DNA of 64,000 nt from Mycobacterium sp. IS-3022 (GCF_001500065.1 NZ_LQIN01000005.1:62001-126000); one strand, 5' to 3'; numbered from the stretch's first letter, positions 7,180 to 16,236 are shown. The notes: generated from the letters alone by a model not told the origin. Program-made: numbers and translations.

Positions 7180-8538
7180 TCAGACACCCACCGCGCGTTC
7201 CAGCTCCTTCAGCGACGTTTCGAGGTGGCCCAGCAGCCGCTGAAGATGCGGGACCCTTCGTCGATCGCCGACCAGCCCGAAGTCGAGGTTGCCGGCGCTG
7301 TTGGCCAACGTGATGTTGAGCGCCTGGCCGTCCAGCGGAATCGAGAACGGGTAGTTGCCGTCGAGGCGGGCGCCGTTCCAGTACATCGGCTCCCTGGCGC
7401 CGGGGACGTTGGAGATCACGATGTTGAACGGCGGCGGCGCGGTCGCGACGAAACCCGGCAGCAGCGCGAGCGCCAGTCCGCCGATCAGCATCGCCGACAC
7501 CGCCAGTTGCTGAACTCGCGGCAGTTCGGAATAGACCTTCTTGTTGTCGCGCATCGAGGTGGCAATGGCGTCGAGCCGCCGCACCGGATCTTCGAGGTCG
7601 GTGGCGAGGTTGCACAGGATCGCGCCGACCAGGTTGCCGCCGCCGTCGGCGTCCTTCTCGGTGCGCAGATTCACCGGCACCATCGCGACCAATGGGGTGT
7701 CCGGCAGCGCGTTCTCGTCGGTCAGGTACTCGCGCAGCGCCCCCGCGCACATCGCCAGCACGACGTCGTTGACGGTCACCCCGGCGGCGCGCTTGACCTT
7801 CTGGATGCGCTCCAACGCCCAGGACTGCGCGGCGACCCGCCGAGCGCCGCCGATGCGGACGTTCAGCATGGTCTTCGGTGCCCGGAACGGAAGCGTGAGT
7901 TCCTGTTCGAGCAGCGCGGCGCGGGCCAGCGTCAGCGTGGTCGGCGCTGCGCCGACGACCGATCCGGCGGCCTGGCTCAATGTCTGCAGCAATGACGAAC
8001 CGGTCTTGGCGCCGGTCCCGCGTCGGGGCGGCAGGCTCCAGGGTGCGCGGACGTCCGTGTCGGCCGGATCGGTCGTCAGCGATCGCTGCATCAACTTGCT
8101 CGCCGACACGCCGTCGATCAGCGCGTGGTGGAACTTCGTGTAGACCGCGAAGCGCCCGTCGTCGAGGCCTTCGATCAGGTGCGCCTCCCACAACGGGCGG
8201 TGCCGGTCGAGCAGGGTGCCGTGCAGCCGCGAGACCAGTTCGAGCAGCTCCCGCACCCGACCGGGCGCGGGCAGTGCCGAGCGGCGCAGGTGATACTCGA
8301 GGTCGACCTCCTTGTCGGACGACCAGACCAGGTTGGTGACTCCGCCGAAGAACGCCGGGTGCTTGCGGAACGTGGGCTGGATTTCGGTCTGCTCGACCAG
8401 GGCGTCGTAGGTTTCGCGCAGGAATTCGGGCCCCGCTCCATCCGGCGGCGCGAACAGCTGCAGGCCACCGACATGCATTGGGTGCTCTCGGGATTCGCCC
8501 AGTAGAAAGATCAGATCGGTCGGCGATATCGGTTGCAT
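7180..8538 (-). CDS. WS/DGAT wax ester synthase/diacylglycerol acyltransferase
   Basis: A 452-residue member of the bifunctional wax ester synthase/acyl-CoA:diacylglycerol acyltransferase family, which makes triacylglycerol or wax ester storage lipid from acyl-CoA. The catalytic HHALIDG is at about residues 140-146, and the C-terminal NIVISNVPG motif at about 370 is also typical. The ATG is preceded by GGAGG at a 5-6 base spacing. It sits 16 bp behind an FMN-dependent glutamate synthase-like gene and ahead of an SDR, suggesting one transcript. This is the first of three WS/DGAT genes in the window. Confidence 0.92.
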   Translation of the reverse strand: MQPISPTDLIFLLGESREHPMHVGGLQLFAPPDGAGPEFLRETYDALVEQTEIQPTFRKHPAFFGGVTNLVWSSDKEVDLEYHLRRSALPAPGRVRELLELVSRLHGTLLDRHRPLWEAHLIEGLDDGRFAVYTKFHHALIDGVSASKLMQRSLTTDPADTDVRAPWSLPPRRGTGAKTGSSLLQTLSQAAGSVVGAAPTTLTLARAALLEQELTLPFRAPKTMLNVRIGGARRVAAQSWALERIQKVKRAAGVTVNDVVLAMCAGALREYLTDENALPDTPLVAMVPVNLRTEKDADGGGNLVGAILCNLATDLEDPVRRLDAIATSMRDNKKVYSELPRVQQLAVSAMLIGGLALALLPGFVATAPPPFNIVISNVPGAREPMYWNGARLDGNYPFSIPLDGQALNITLANSAGNLDFGLVGDRRRVPHLQRLLGHLETSLKELERAVGV

Positions 8539-8554
8539 ACAGCCTCCGGGCGTG

Positions 8555-10132
8555 TCATCCGACGGCGGACGTCGACGCCGGCGCGGAGTCGCCCTGCGGC
8601 TCGCGAACCGACATCAACCGGACGATCTCCTTGCGGTCGGCCGCGGACGGCAGGCCCATGTCCGGCTCGTAACCGTACACCTCGTGCAACGGCGTGGAAG
8701 CGGTTCGGGTGTCGAGGATGTCCACCGCGTCGGTGGTGATCAGCCCGGGATGCTCGACACCACACGCCTCGGCCACCTTGACCAGGTCGCGGCGCAGCGT
8801 CTTGATGTAGTTCGCGAAGCGCTCGGCCTTGACGTCGGGCACCAGGCCTCGGGCCAACCACGCGTTCTGGGTGGCGACTCCCGTGGGACACGTGTCGGTA
8901 TGGCATTTCAGCGCCTGGACGCACCCGATGGCGAGCATCGCCTCCCGCGCGACATAGACCATGTCACAGCCGAGGGCGAAGCCGACAACGGCGTTGTCCG
9001 GCAACCCGAGCTTGCCGGCTCCGATGAACACGAGGTCTTCGTGCAGGCCCCGGTCGGCGAAGATCCGGTACGTCTGGGCGAAGCCGAGTTGGAACGGCAG
9101 CGACACGGTGTCGGTGAAGATCAACGGCGCCGCGCCGGTGCCGCCCTCGCCGCCGTCGATCGTGACGAAGTCGACGCCTCGACCCGTGTCCCGCATGAGA
9201 TCGGCGAGTTCGTGCCAGAAGTCGAGGTCACCGACGGCCGACTTGATTCCCACCGGCAGGCCGGTTTCGGAGGCGAGCAGTTCCACCCAGTCGAGCAGGC
9301 TGTCGGTGTCGGAGAACTCGGCATGCCGCGATGGGCTGACGCAGTCGCGCCCCTCCGGAACGCCTCGGGCGGCCGCGATCTCGCTGGAGACCTTGGGCGC
9401 CGGCAACAGCCCGCCAATGGTCGGCTTGGCGCCCTGGCTGAGTTTGATCTCCAAGGCTCGCACCGGCGCGCCGGCCACCACATCCTTGAGCTTGTCGAGG
9501 TCGAAACGGCCTTCGGCGTCGCGGCAGCCGAAGTACGCGGTGCCGATCTGAAAGATCAGTTCACCGCCGTGGCGGTGATAGCGCGATATGCCGCCCTCTC
9601 CGGTGTTGTGCAGGCAGTCGGCCAACACCGCTCCCTTGTTCAGCGCCTCGACGGCGTTGGCCGACAGCGACCCGAAGCTCATCGCCGAGATGTTGACCAC
9701 GGAGCGCGGTCGGAATGCGCCCGGCCGGCCACGCGCCGCGCCGATCACCTTGGCGCACGGCACCTTTGTCTCGAGCGTCGCGGTCGGCGCCGACGGGGGC
9801 ACGGCACGAGTGAACGTGCGGTGCTTGATGACCGGGTAGCCGGACGTGTACTCGAGATCGTTGTCGGTGCCGAAGCCGAAATAGTTGTTCTCTTTCTTGG
9901 CCGAGGCGTACACCCACCGCCGCTGGTCGCGGGTGAACGGACGCTCTTCGTCGTTGGCCGCGACGATGTACTGCCTCAGTTCCGGTCCGACGGATTCGAG
10001 CAGATACCGGGCGTGGCCGACGAGAGGGAAGTTGCGCAGCAGCGCATGCTTTTTCTGGAACAGATCACGCGCTGCCACGGCACCCAACGTCGATGCGGCC
10101 ACGGCAGCGAGACCACGAACAGTGCGGCCCAT
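8555..10132 (-). CDS. FMN-binding glutamate synthase-family protein
   Basis: A 525-residue protein like the central FMN domain of glutamate synthase (GltB), standing alone without the glutamine amidotransferase domain. A hydrophobic N-terminal stretch (GLAAVAASTLGAVAA) may tether it to the membrane. FMN-domain signatures include NISAMSFGSLS, HNTGEGG, TIDGGEGGTGAAP, and the 3Fe-4S cysteines in IGCVQALKCHTDTCPTG (about residues 417-433). ATG at 10132 is chosen since the frame upstream lacks coding character. It is first in an apparent operon with WS/DGAT and SDR genes and divergent from a ZIP transporter. The true reaction of these stand-alone proteins is not established. Confidence 0.88.
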   Translation of the reverse strand: MGRTVRGLAAVAASTLGAVAARDLFQKKHALLRNFPLVGHARYLLESVGPELRQYIVAANDEERPFTRDQRRWVYASAKKENNYFGFGTDNDLEYTSGYPVIKHRTFTRAVPPSAPTATLETKVPCAKVIGAARGRPGAFRPRSVVNISAMSFGSLSANAVEALNKGAVLADCLHNTGEGGISRYHRHGGELIFQIGTAYFGCRDAEGRFDLDKLKDVVAGAPVRALEIKLSQGAKPTIGGLLPAPKVSSEIAAARGVPEGRDCVSPSRHAEFSDTDSLLDWVELLASETGLPVGIKSAVGDLDFWHELADLMRDTGRGVDFVTIDGGEGGTGAAPLIFTDTVSLPFQLGFAQTYRIFADRGLHEDLVFIGAGKLGLPDNAVVGFALGCDMVYVAREAMLAIGCVQALKCHTDTCPTGVATQNAWLARGLVPDVKAERFANYIKTLRRDLVKVAEACGVEHPGLITTDAVDILDTRTASTPLHEVYGYEPDMGLPSAADRKEIVRLMSVREPQGDSAPASTSAVG

Positions 10133-10236
10133 GCCGTCAGTGTTTCCAGCCACCGGCGGACCGAAACCGACACGGCGTCGAACGAGCCGACGGCGTCTGG
10201 AGTTTGAAGGATCATCGTGCGGGGCATCAGGGCCCG

Positions 10237-10968
10237 GTGTTGACAGCTGTCTGGTTCGGCCTGGCCGCATCCAGCGCGCTTGTCATCGGCTCGCTCGTCG
10301 GCGCGAAATGGAGTCCACCGAAACGGCTGACCGGCGTGCTCCTCGCGTTCGCCAGCGGAGCGTTGATCTCGGCCCTGGCCTTCGAGCTGTTCGAAGAGGC
10401 GTTCAAGATGGGTGGTCCGGCGCGATCGGGCCTCGGATTGCTCGCGGGCGCCGCCACATTCGTCGCTGTCGACACCGCGCTGGACAGGTACATCAGCGGC
10501 AAGTCGGGCCCGGACAGCCGGGAAGTCGCGGCCTCCGGAACGCGCGGCGGGGTCGGCCTCGCGTTGCTGGCGGCGGTGACGCTGGACGGTGTGCCGGAGA
10601 ACCTCGCGCTGGGCGTGTCGCTGGTCGGCGGCGCGTCGCTGTCGCTGTCGGTCGCGATCTTCTTCTCCAACCTGCCGGAGTCGCTCGTGGGTGCGGTCGC
10701 GATGCGGAACTCGGGAACGAGCGCGCGCGCCGTCGTCGTCACCTGGTTGCTATGCGCCGTGCTTCTGGCCGCCGCGGTGGTGTTCGGCCGATCGGTCGCG
10801 GCGGGGATGAGCGAACACGTTTTGGCGGTGGCGCTGTCGTTCGCCGGCGGCGCGGTGCTGGCCTCGCTGGCCGACACGCTCATGCCCGAGGCGTTCGAAC
10901 ACGGTCGCCCGCTGAATGCCTTCGCGACCGCGGGCGGCTTCTTCCTGTCGTTCGTGCTGGCCGGCTGA
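10237..10968 (+). CDS. ZIP-family metal transporter
   Basis: A 243-residue membrane protein with eight predicted helices. The two metal-site helices read DGVPENLALG (about residues 115-124) and NLPESLVG (about 146-153), the ZIP-family positions usually filled by HNxPEG and HxxxEG. The histidines are missing, so selectivity may differ from classic zinc importers. The GTG at 10237 begins the first hydrophobic segment and is preceded by AGGG. The gene is divergent from the FMN glutamate synthase-like gene with a 104-bp gap. Transport of a divalent metal is inferred from family. Confidence 0.8.
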   Translation: MLTAVWFGLAASSALVIGSLVGAKWSPPKRLTGVLLAFASGALISALAFELFEEAFKMGGPARSGLGLLAGAATFVAVDTALDRYISGKSGPDSREVAASGTRGGVGLALLAAVTLDGVPENLALGVSLVGGASLSLSVAIFFSNLPESLVGAVAMRNSGTSARAVVVTWLLCAVLLAAAVVFGRSVAAGMSEHVLAVALSFAGGAVLASLADTLMPEAFEHGRPLNAFATAGGFFLSFVLAG

Positions 10969-11021
10969 CACCGCGCTAACCACCCCTGCCCGAGAAGGCG
11001 GAAAGTGCCCTAAAAGTCCCT

Positions 11022-11039
11022 GCAAAATGCGCATTTTGC
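11022..11039. promoter_or_regulatory. 18-bp perfect palindrome
   Basis: GCAAAATGCGCATTTTGC is perfectly self-complementary over 18 bases. It lies 54 bp after the ZIP gene stop and about 100 bp before the next start. It has no loop and no T tract, so it is a poor terminator. An AAATG/CATTT core resembles Fur/Zur-family boxes in general form but is not a clear Zur match. Confidence 0.4.
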
Positions 11040-11094
11040 GGCTGCTCGGCACCTACAGCGGTCAAACAATCGGCCGCTAGACCGTTATCAATGT

Positions 11095-11121
11095 TTGTCT
11101 CAACTGTCACATGGGTAACTT
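11095..11121 (+). promoter_or_regulatory. Putative promoter of the 11143 gene
   Basis: TTGTCT (11095-11100) and TAACTT (11116-11121) are separated by 15 bases. A GGTGAG ribosome-binding site follows just before the ATG at 11143. Confidence 0.35.
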
Positions 11122-11142
11122 TTACAACAGGGCGGTGAGTCG

Positions 11143-11655
11143 ATGCCGACCCTTCACCACGACGAAAGAGACGAATGGGAATTCAGAATGAACACCGTCC
11201 TGTACTTCAGCACCAGCGGAGCCGTCTATGAGACCCGCGCCTACACCGAGGCCGACATCGACCAACTCGTCGAGCATCAGGGTCTGCAATGCCTGACCAG
11301 CGCCGATCGACAGTTCGACTTCTGGTTCAGCCCGTCGACGCGCGGGTGCCAACGGCGCACCAACCGAAAAGCCACTGAACTGCTGCTGGCGACAACGACT
11401 TTCACGGCGAGAACGGTGCCGCTGCTGCATGGCTGCGTCGTCGTGGCCACGCATGACGAAGACGGCGATCTCGACGGGCTCAGCTGGCAACAACTCGAGC
11501 TTCTGGTCAGCAGACGCCGCTCACTGAGCAAGCGTGACGAGCGGGTGCTCAATCGGCGGATGACGCGCGACGATCGCAGTCAGCAGCGCAATGCCCCGGT
11601 CACCCCGGCTGTTCCCGTCGGCTGCGCGAGACCGCGCTCAGCGGCCAACCGCTGA
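11143..11655 (+). CDS. Hypothetical protein
   Basis: A 170-residue soluble protein I do not recognise. The centre (YFSTSGAVYETRAYTEADID onward to about residue 115) has normal mycobacterial codon use and mixed alpha/beta character, while the last 40 residues are Arg/Pro-rich and look disordered. GGTGAG precedes the ATG at 11143, and ATG at 11188 (MNTVLYF) is an alternative start that begins the ordered part. It stands alone between the ZIP and amidase genes. No domain or catalytic motif is evident. Confidence 0.6.
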   Translation: MPTLHHDERDEWEFRMNTVLYFSTSGAVYETRAYTEADIDQLVEHQGLQCLTSADRQFDFWFSPSTRGCQRRTNRKATELLLATTTFTARTVPLLHGCVVVATHDEDGDLDGLSWQQLELLVSRRRSLSKRDERVLNRRMTRDDRSQQRNAPVTPAVPVGCARPRSAANR

Positions 11656-11703
11656 CATTGGCGTGACACCGCACGCCGGCAGCCGAACACGTACGGTCAG
11701 GCG

Positions 11704-13173
11704 GTGAAGTTCGACGAGTACCGGGCACACGACGCGACGGGGTTGGCCAAGCTGGTCGCCGACAAAGAGGTGACCGCGGCGGAGTTGCTGGACGTGGCAA
11801 AGGAGCGCGCGGCGGCGGTCAACCCGCGGATCAATGCGATCGTGCGCGACGTCCCCGCATCACCGAACGGCGAGCTCAGCGGCCCCTTCGCCGGCGTGCC
11901 GTTCCTGATCAAGGACCTCGCGCAGGACTATGCCGGGCTGCCCAGCTCGCGCGGATCGCGCGCGCTGATGTCGACGCCGGTGGCCGAGCATTCGGCGATC
12001 GTCCAGCGGTGGATCGACGCCGGCCTGGTCATCTTCGGCAAGACCAACACCCCGGAGTTCGGGACGAAGGGGATCACCGAGCCGGTCGCCTGGGGTCCCG
12101 CCCGCAATCCATGGGACCTGACGCGGACGCCGGGTGGCTCGTCGGGCGGATCGGCGGCGGCGGTCGCGGCGGGAATCGTGCCGTGCGCGGGCGCGAACGA
12201 CGGCGGCGGATCCATCCGCATCCCGGCGGCCTGCTGTGGGCTGGTCGGCCTGAAACCGAGCCGCGGGCTGACCCCGTCGGGACCCGCGACGGGTGAGTCC
12301 ATGCACGGCGCGGCGGTGCAGGGCGTGGTGTCCCGGACGGTGCGCGACACCGCGGCGATGCTCGACGTCATCCGCGGTGGTGAGCCGTGCGGACCGTACG
12401 TGCCCGACGTGCCGGACTTCCCGTTCGCGTCATGTGTGGGCGCCGATCCTGGCACGTTGCGGATCGGCGTGCGGATTCCGTCGGCGATCAACCCGGCGCC
12501 GCACCGTGAGGCGGTTGCCGCCGTCGAGTCGACGGCGCAGACGCTGACCGAACTCGGTCACCACGTCGAGGAACTGCCGCGCGCCCCGTTCGACGACGCG
12601 GCCCTCGCCCGCGACTTCCTGCTCACCTGGTTCGTCTATACCGCATGGGAGCTCGACGAGGCGAAACGGATCTCCGGCGCGGGTGACGAGTCCTTCGAAC
12701 GCGACACGCTGATCCTGGCCGCGCTCGGCCGGGCCACGAGCGGCGTGGATTACGTCGACGCCGTCGAGCGGCGCCACGACCATACGCGGCGGCTGACCAC
12801 CTTCTTCGAGTCCTACGACCTTCTCTTGACCCCGGCGTTGGCGACCCCGCCGCCGACAATCGGCGAGTTCGATCTCCCGGTCGCGTTGCAGCACGCCGCC
12901 GACGTGTTGATCAAGACGCGCACCGCCCGGCTGCTGCGCTACACCAAGATCGTCGACGACATGGTGGACAAGAACCTCGGGTGGGTGCCGTACACGCAGC
13001 TGGCGAATCTGACCGGGCGACCGGCGATTTCGCTGCCTCTGCACTGGACCGCGGACGGCCTGCCGCTCGGCGTGCAATTCGTCGCACCCCTGTCCGGCGA
13101 ATCGGTGCTCATTCGGCTCGCCGCCCAACTCGAGCAAGCGGTGCCCTGGGCGGATCGCATCGCACCGGTCTAG
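11704..13173 (+). CDS. Amidase (amidase-signature family)
   Basis: A 489-residue amidase-signature hydrolase. The Ser-cisSer-Lys triad is visible: Lys70 in FLIKDLA, the cis-Ser at about 146 in GGSSGGSAAAVAAG, and the nucleophile Ser at about 170 in DGGGSIRIPA. Such enzymes cleave amides or carbamates, but the substrate is not predictable. The start is GTG at 11704. It is transcribed alone, 49 bp after the previous gene. Confidence 0.93.
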   Translation: MKFDEYRAHDATGLAKLVADKEVTAAELLDVAKERAAAVNPRINAIVRDVPASPNGELSGPFAGVPFLIKDLAQDYAGLPSSRGSRALMSTPVAEHSAIVQRWIDAGLVIFGKTNTPEFGTKGITEPVAWGPARNPWDLTRTPGGSSGGSAAAVAAGIVPCAGANDGGGSIRIPAACCGLVGLKPSRGLTPSGPATGESMHGAAVQGVVSRTVRDTAAMLDVIRGGEPCGPYVPDVPDFPFASCVGADPGTLRIGVRIPSAINPAPHREAVAAVESTAQTLTELGHHVEELPRAPFDDAALARDFLLTWFVYTAWELDEAKRISGAGDESFERDTLILAALGRATSGVDYVDAVERRHDHTRRLTTFFESYDLLLTPALATPPPTIGEFDLPVALQHAADVLIKTRTARLLRYTKIVDDMVDKNLGWVPYTQLANLTGRPAISLPLHWTADGLPLGVQFVAPLSGESVLIRLAAQLEQAVPWADRIAPV

Positions 13174-13319
13174 CTTGGTGTTTCTCGCACGATCATCCAC
13201 AGCCACCTCATCGACCGGCGACCCCACCGGCCGTAGCGCATACGCTGACGACGTGGCGTCGTGATCGTCGGCCGCCACAATTGCCTGCACCAGCACTTCG
13301 TCGCCCTACAGTGAACGTC

Positions 13320-13739
13320 ATGCAACTGACCGACGACGTGATCGCATTCCTCTCCGAGGGCACGCGAACGGGGAAGCTAGGTTATGTCGCATCAGACGGC
13401 AGACCGCTTGTGGTGCCGGTGTGGTTCATCGTCGACGGGCAACAACTCCTGTTCAACACCGGTAAGCACACCGCCAAGGGCCGCGCGTTGCTACGCGACC
13501 CGCGGGTCGTGCTATGTGTCGACGACGAGCAGCCGCCGTACGCCTTCGTTCAGATCCAAGGCACGGCGTCGATAAGCGAAGACCCGGCAGAACTCATCGA
13601 CACCGCGACTCGGATCGGTGGACGCTACATGGGAGCCGACCGTGCCGAGGAATTCGGCCGGCGCAACGCCGCGCCCGGCGAGCTCGTCGTCCGAATTTCG
13701 CCGAGCAAGGTGATCAAAGCGTTCGACGTCGCCGATTGA
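13320..13739 (+). CDS. PPOX-class F420/FMN-dependent split-barrel oxidoreductase
   Basis: A 139-residue split beta-barrel flavin-binding protein. GKLGYVASDGRPLVVPVWFIVDG and the LLFNTGKHTAKGRALLRDPRV segment are typical of the PPOX class F420-dependent enzymes common in mycobacteria, where residues of the TGKHTAKGR stretch contact the cofactor phosphate. It probably uses F420H2 for reduction of an unknown substrate. The ATG at 13320 begins the conserved domain. It is convergent with the sigma factor gene. Confidence 0.82.
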   Translation: MQLTDDVIAFLSEGTRTGKLGYVASDGRPLVVPVWFIVDGQQLLFNTGKHTAKGRALLRDPRVVLCVDDEQPPYAFVQIQGTASISEDPAELIDTATRIGGRYMGADRAEEFGRRNAAPGELVVRISPSKVIKAFDVAD

Positions 13740-13777
13740 TTCTGGCGCGCAGATAGACCCGGGGTCGCGAGACGAAT

Positions 13778-14941
13778 TCAGCTCTCGCCACCCGCCACGA
13801 GCTGACGAAGGGTGGCCGCGCGCACCGTGAGGTGATTGCGCTCGGCCAAATTCTGCGCCTTCGCGGCGGCCTCCACGTAAAGCGTTGCGGCCGTCGCGAT
13901 GTCACCCGCGCGCTCGTGAAGGTAGGCCGCCGACGCGGTGTGGCGCGGGAGCGTCGGGTCGACGTCTGCGAGTGCAGCGAGCCCCGCCTGCGCCCCGTCG
14001 GCCTCCCCGACGGCGACGGCGCGGTTGAGCCGCACAACCGGGCTGTCGGTCAGCCGCAGCAGTTCGTCGTACCACTCCACGATCTGCACCCAGTCGGTCT
14101 CGTCGGCCCTCTGCGCGTCGGCGTGAAGCGCCGCGATCGCGGCTTGCGCCTGATATTCGCCGAGCCGGTCGCGCAACAGCGCGGCCTGCAGTACGGCCAC
14201 GCCCTCGGCGATCAGGTCGCGCCGCCACAGGTCGCGGTCCTGTTCGGCCAGCGGCACCAGGCTGCCGTCGGCGCGGATCCGTGCCGGGCGCCTCGCGTGG
14301 TGAAGGAGGAAGAGCGCGAGCAGCCCGGCGACCTCGGGTTCGTCGGTGGCGGCGGTGAGTTGGCGAGCCAGCCGGATCGCCTCCGCGGCGAGGTCCACCT
14401 CGCCGGTGTAGCCCTCGTTGAACACCAGGTACAGCACGCGCAACACGGTGCCGAGGTCGCCGGGCCGATCCAGCCGGACGGCGCTCACCGTGTGTTTGGC
14501 TCGGCTGATCCGTTGGGCCATCGTCGATTCGGGCACGAGGTAGGCCTGCGCGATCTGCCGGGTGGTGAGACCGCCGACGGCCCGCAATGTCAGCGCGACG
14601 GCCGACGCGGGGGTGAGGCTGGGGTGCGCGCACAGGAAGTACAGCTGCAGCGTGTCGTCCACCGAATCAGCCGGGCCGGGCGCCGGTTCGTCAAAAGCCT
14701 GGAGCTCACGGCGACGCCGCGCGGTGTCGGACCGGGTGAGGTCGATGAACCGCCGCCATGCCGCGGTGATCAACCAGCCCTTCGGATCGGCGGGATATTG
14801 ATCGGACCCCCTCGCCCACCTTTCACTGGCGCGCAGCAGCGCCTCCTGGACCGCATCCTCTGCGGTCGCGAAGTCCGCCCCGCGGCGGACGAGGGCCGCC
14901 AAGACCCCCGGAATCAGGTCCCGTAGCTCTGCCTCGTCCAC
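13778..14941 (-). CDS. ECF sigma factor, ECF42-like (YCII-associated)
   Basis: A 387-residue RNA polymerase sigma factor with sigma-2 (TAEDAVQEALLRASERW) and sigma-4 regions (LTTRQIAQAYLVPESTMAQRISRAK), and a long C-terminal helical/TPR-like extension of more than 200 residues. This layout and the adjacent YCII/DGPF gene are hallmarks of the ECF42 group, which has no anti-sigma factor and is controlled through its C-terminal extension. GTG at 14941 was chosen because AGGTG lies 8 bases upstream and it begins 11 bp after the YCII stop. Confidence 0.85.
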   Translation of the reverse strand: MDEAELRDLIPGVLAALVRRGADFATAEDAVQEALLRASERWARGSDQYPADPKGWLITAAWRRFIDLTRSDTARRRRELQAFDEPAPGPADSVDDTLQLYFLCAHPSLTPASAVALTLRAVGGLTTRQIAQAYLVPESTMAQRISRAKHTVSAVRLDRPGDLGTVLRVLYLVFNEGYTGEVDLAAEAIRLARQLTAATDEPEVAGLLALFLLHHARRPARIRADGSLVPLAEQDRDLWRRDLIAEGVAVLQAALLRDRLGEYQAQAAIAALHADAQRADETDWVQIVEWYDELLRLTDSPVVRLNRAVAVGEADGAQAGLAALADVDPTLPRHTASAAYLHERAGDIATAATLYVEAAAKAQNLAERNHLTVRAATLRQLVAGGES

Positions 14942-14952
14942 CGGGCTGGCAC

Positions 14953-15360
14953 CTATTCGGTGACCGTAGGCGGAGCGGTCAGAAACGGCCGCACCTCCAG
15001 CCACTCGTGGATCGGCTCACCGCCGGCGCCGGGCGCCGCGGACAGCTCGCCGGCCAGTTCGACGGCACGCTCGTAGGAGTCGACGTCGATGATCATCCAC
15101 CCCGCGACCAGGTCCTTGGTCTCTGCGAAGGGACCGTCGGTGACCGGGGGCTTGCCCTCGCCGTCGTAGCGGACCCACGCGCCCTCCGGGGCCAGGGCCT
15201 GGCTGTCGACGTATTCGCCGGTTTCCTGCAACCGGGCCGCGAAGTCGTTCATGTACTGCACGTGGCGCTGGATTTCGTCCGGGGTCCACTGGTCCATCGG
15301 CACGTCGTTGACGGCTGCCGGCGCGCCGCGGTAGTGCTTGAGAAACAGGTACTTCGCCAT
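14953..15360 (-). CDS. YCII/DGPF-domain protein
   Basis: A 135-residue YCII-related ferredoxin-like protein with the signature VTDGPFAETKDLVAGWMIIDVDS around residues 73-95. Such proteins are encoded beside ECF42 sigma factors and are thought to belong to that regulatory or oxidative-response module, though their reaction is not settled. ATG at 15360 is preceded by GGGAG. The sigma factor follows 11 bp later on the same strand, so they are co-transcribed. Confidence 0.88.
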   Translation of the reverse strand: MAKYLFLKHYRGAPAAVNDVPMDQWTPDEIQRHVQYMNDFAARLQETGEYVDSQALAPEGAWVRYDGEGKPPVTDGPFAETKDLVAGWMIIDVDSYERAVELAGELSAAPGAGGEPIHEWLEVRPFLTAPPTVTE

Positions 15361-15450
15361 TCGGTTCTCCCTTTCGGATCGACGACCCTGGTTGGTCGCT
15401 CACCCGTGGGACGGAGCCGTGACGACGTTCTCGACATCCGCCCCCGTGGC

Positions 15451-15456
15451 TATGGT
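15451..15456 (+). promoter_or_regulatory. Putative -10 of the enoyl-CoA hydratase gene
   Basis: TATGGT fits TANNNT and ends 6 bases before the ATG at 15463, a leaderless arrangement. No Shine-Dalgarno sequence is present. Confidence 0.4.
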
Positions 15457-15462
15457 GCAGCC

Positions 15463-16236
15463 ATGAACCTCGTCACCTACGAGTTGGCCGACCACATCGC
15501 CACCATCACACTCAATCGCCCCGAGGCGCGCAACGCCATCAACGGCGCGCTCCGGCAAGATCTGAACGCGGCCTGGGAACGCTTCCGCGACGACGAGGAC
15601 GCGTGGGTCGGCATCCTGACCGCGAACGGCGACGTGTTCTGCGCCGGCGGCGACCTCAAGGACGGCGAGGGTTCGGTCGGCACCTTCGGCGGCACCTTCT
15701 GGGAGAAGCCGACAATCAATTCGTTCGAGAGCGGCATGGAACTCTTCAAGCCGACGATCGCGGCCGTCAACGGTCCCTGCATCGGCTACGGGTTGACCGG
15801 CGTTCTGTTCTGCGACTTCGTGATCGCGTCCACCACCGCGACCTTTGCGTTTCCGGAGGTGTCGCTCGGGGTGCCCACGATCGTCGGGGCAATCCGGCTC
15901 CCCGAGCGCGTTCGGTGGGCCGACGCCATGGAACTGTTGTTGACCGGGAAGCCTATGTCGGCCGAGCGCGCCAAGGAGATCGGCTTGGTGTGGCGCCTGG
16001 TCGGGCCCGAGGCGCTGCAGGAGCAGGCGCGCGAGTGGGCCCGAACGCTCACCGAGGCGGCGCCGTTGGCGCAACGGGCCACCAAGGAGGTGGCGTCGCG
16101 TACCGCCAACATGGGCTGGATCGAGTCCGTCCGGTTCGGGGAGACGATGCGCAAGGTGGCCGCCGCCACCGAGGACGTCGGCGAGGGACTCCGTGCTTGG
16201 CAGGAGAAGCGCAAACCGCAATGGCGCGGGCGCTGA
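15463..16236 (+). CDS. Enoyl-CoA hydratase/isomerase-family protein
   Basis: A 257-residue crotonase. The CoA/oxyanion segment FCAGGDLKDG (about residues 59-68) and the NGPCIGYGLTG oxyanion-hole helix (103-113) are present. The second catalytic position is Glu132 in FPEVSLGVP, but the first catalytic Glu of hydratases (GGGCE) is replaced near residue 114 by Val in GLTGVLF. It may therefore act as an isomerase or on a specialised acyl-CoA rather than as a standard hydratase. It is divergent from the YCII gene. Confidence 0.85.
   Translation: MNLVTYELADHIATITLNRPEARNAINGALRQDLNAAWERFRDDEDAWVGILTANGDVFCAGGDLKDGEGSVGTFGGTFWEKPTINSFESGMELFKPTIAAVNGPCIGYGLTGVLFCDFVIASTTATFAFPEVSLGVPTIVGAIRLPERVRWADAMELLLTGKPMSAERAKEIGLVWRLVGPEALQEQAREWARTLTEAAPLAQRATKEVASRTANMGWIESVRFGETMRKVAAATEDVGEGLRAWQEKRKPQWRGR

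Noticed and set aside
7126..7995. Long plus-strand frame opposite the WS/DGAT gene
   Set aside because: Antisense shadow of a well-supported gene. The Arg/His/Gln-rich translation is typical of reversed GC-rich coding DNA.
8552..10207. 550-codon plus-strand frame opposite the FMN glutamate synthase-like gene
   Set aside because: Antisense shadow, no domain, composition typical of reverse frames.
13767..13788. Hairpin GCGAGA/TCTCGC at the end of the sigma factor gene
   Set aside because: Six-base stem with a 10-base loop, lies partly inside the coding region and has no T tract.
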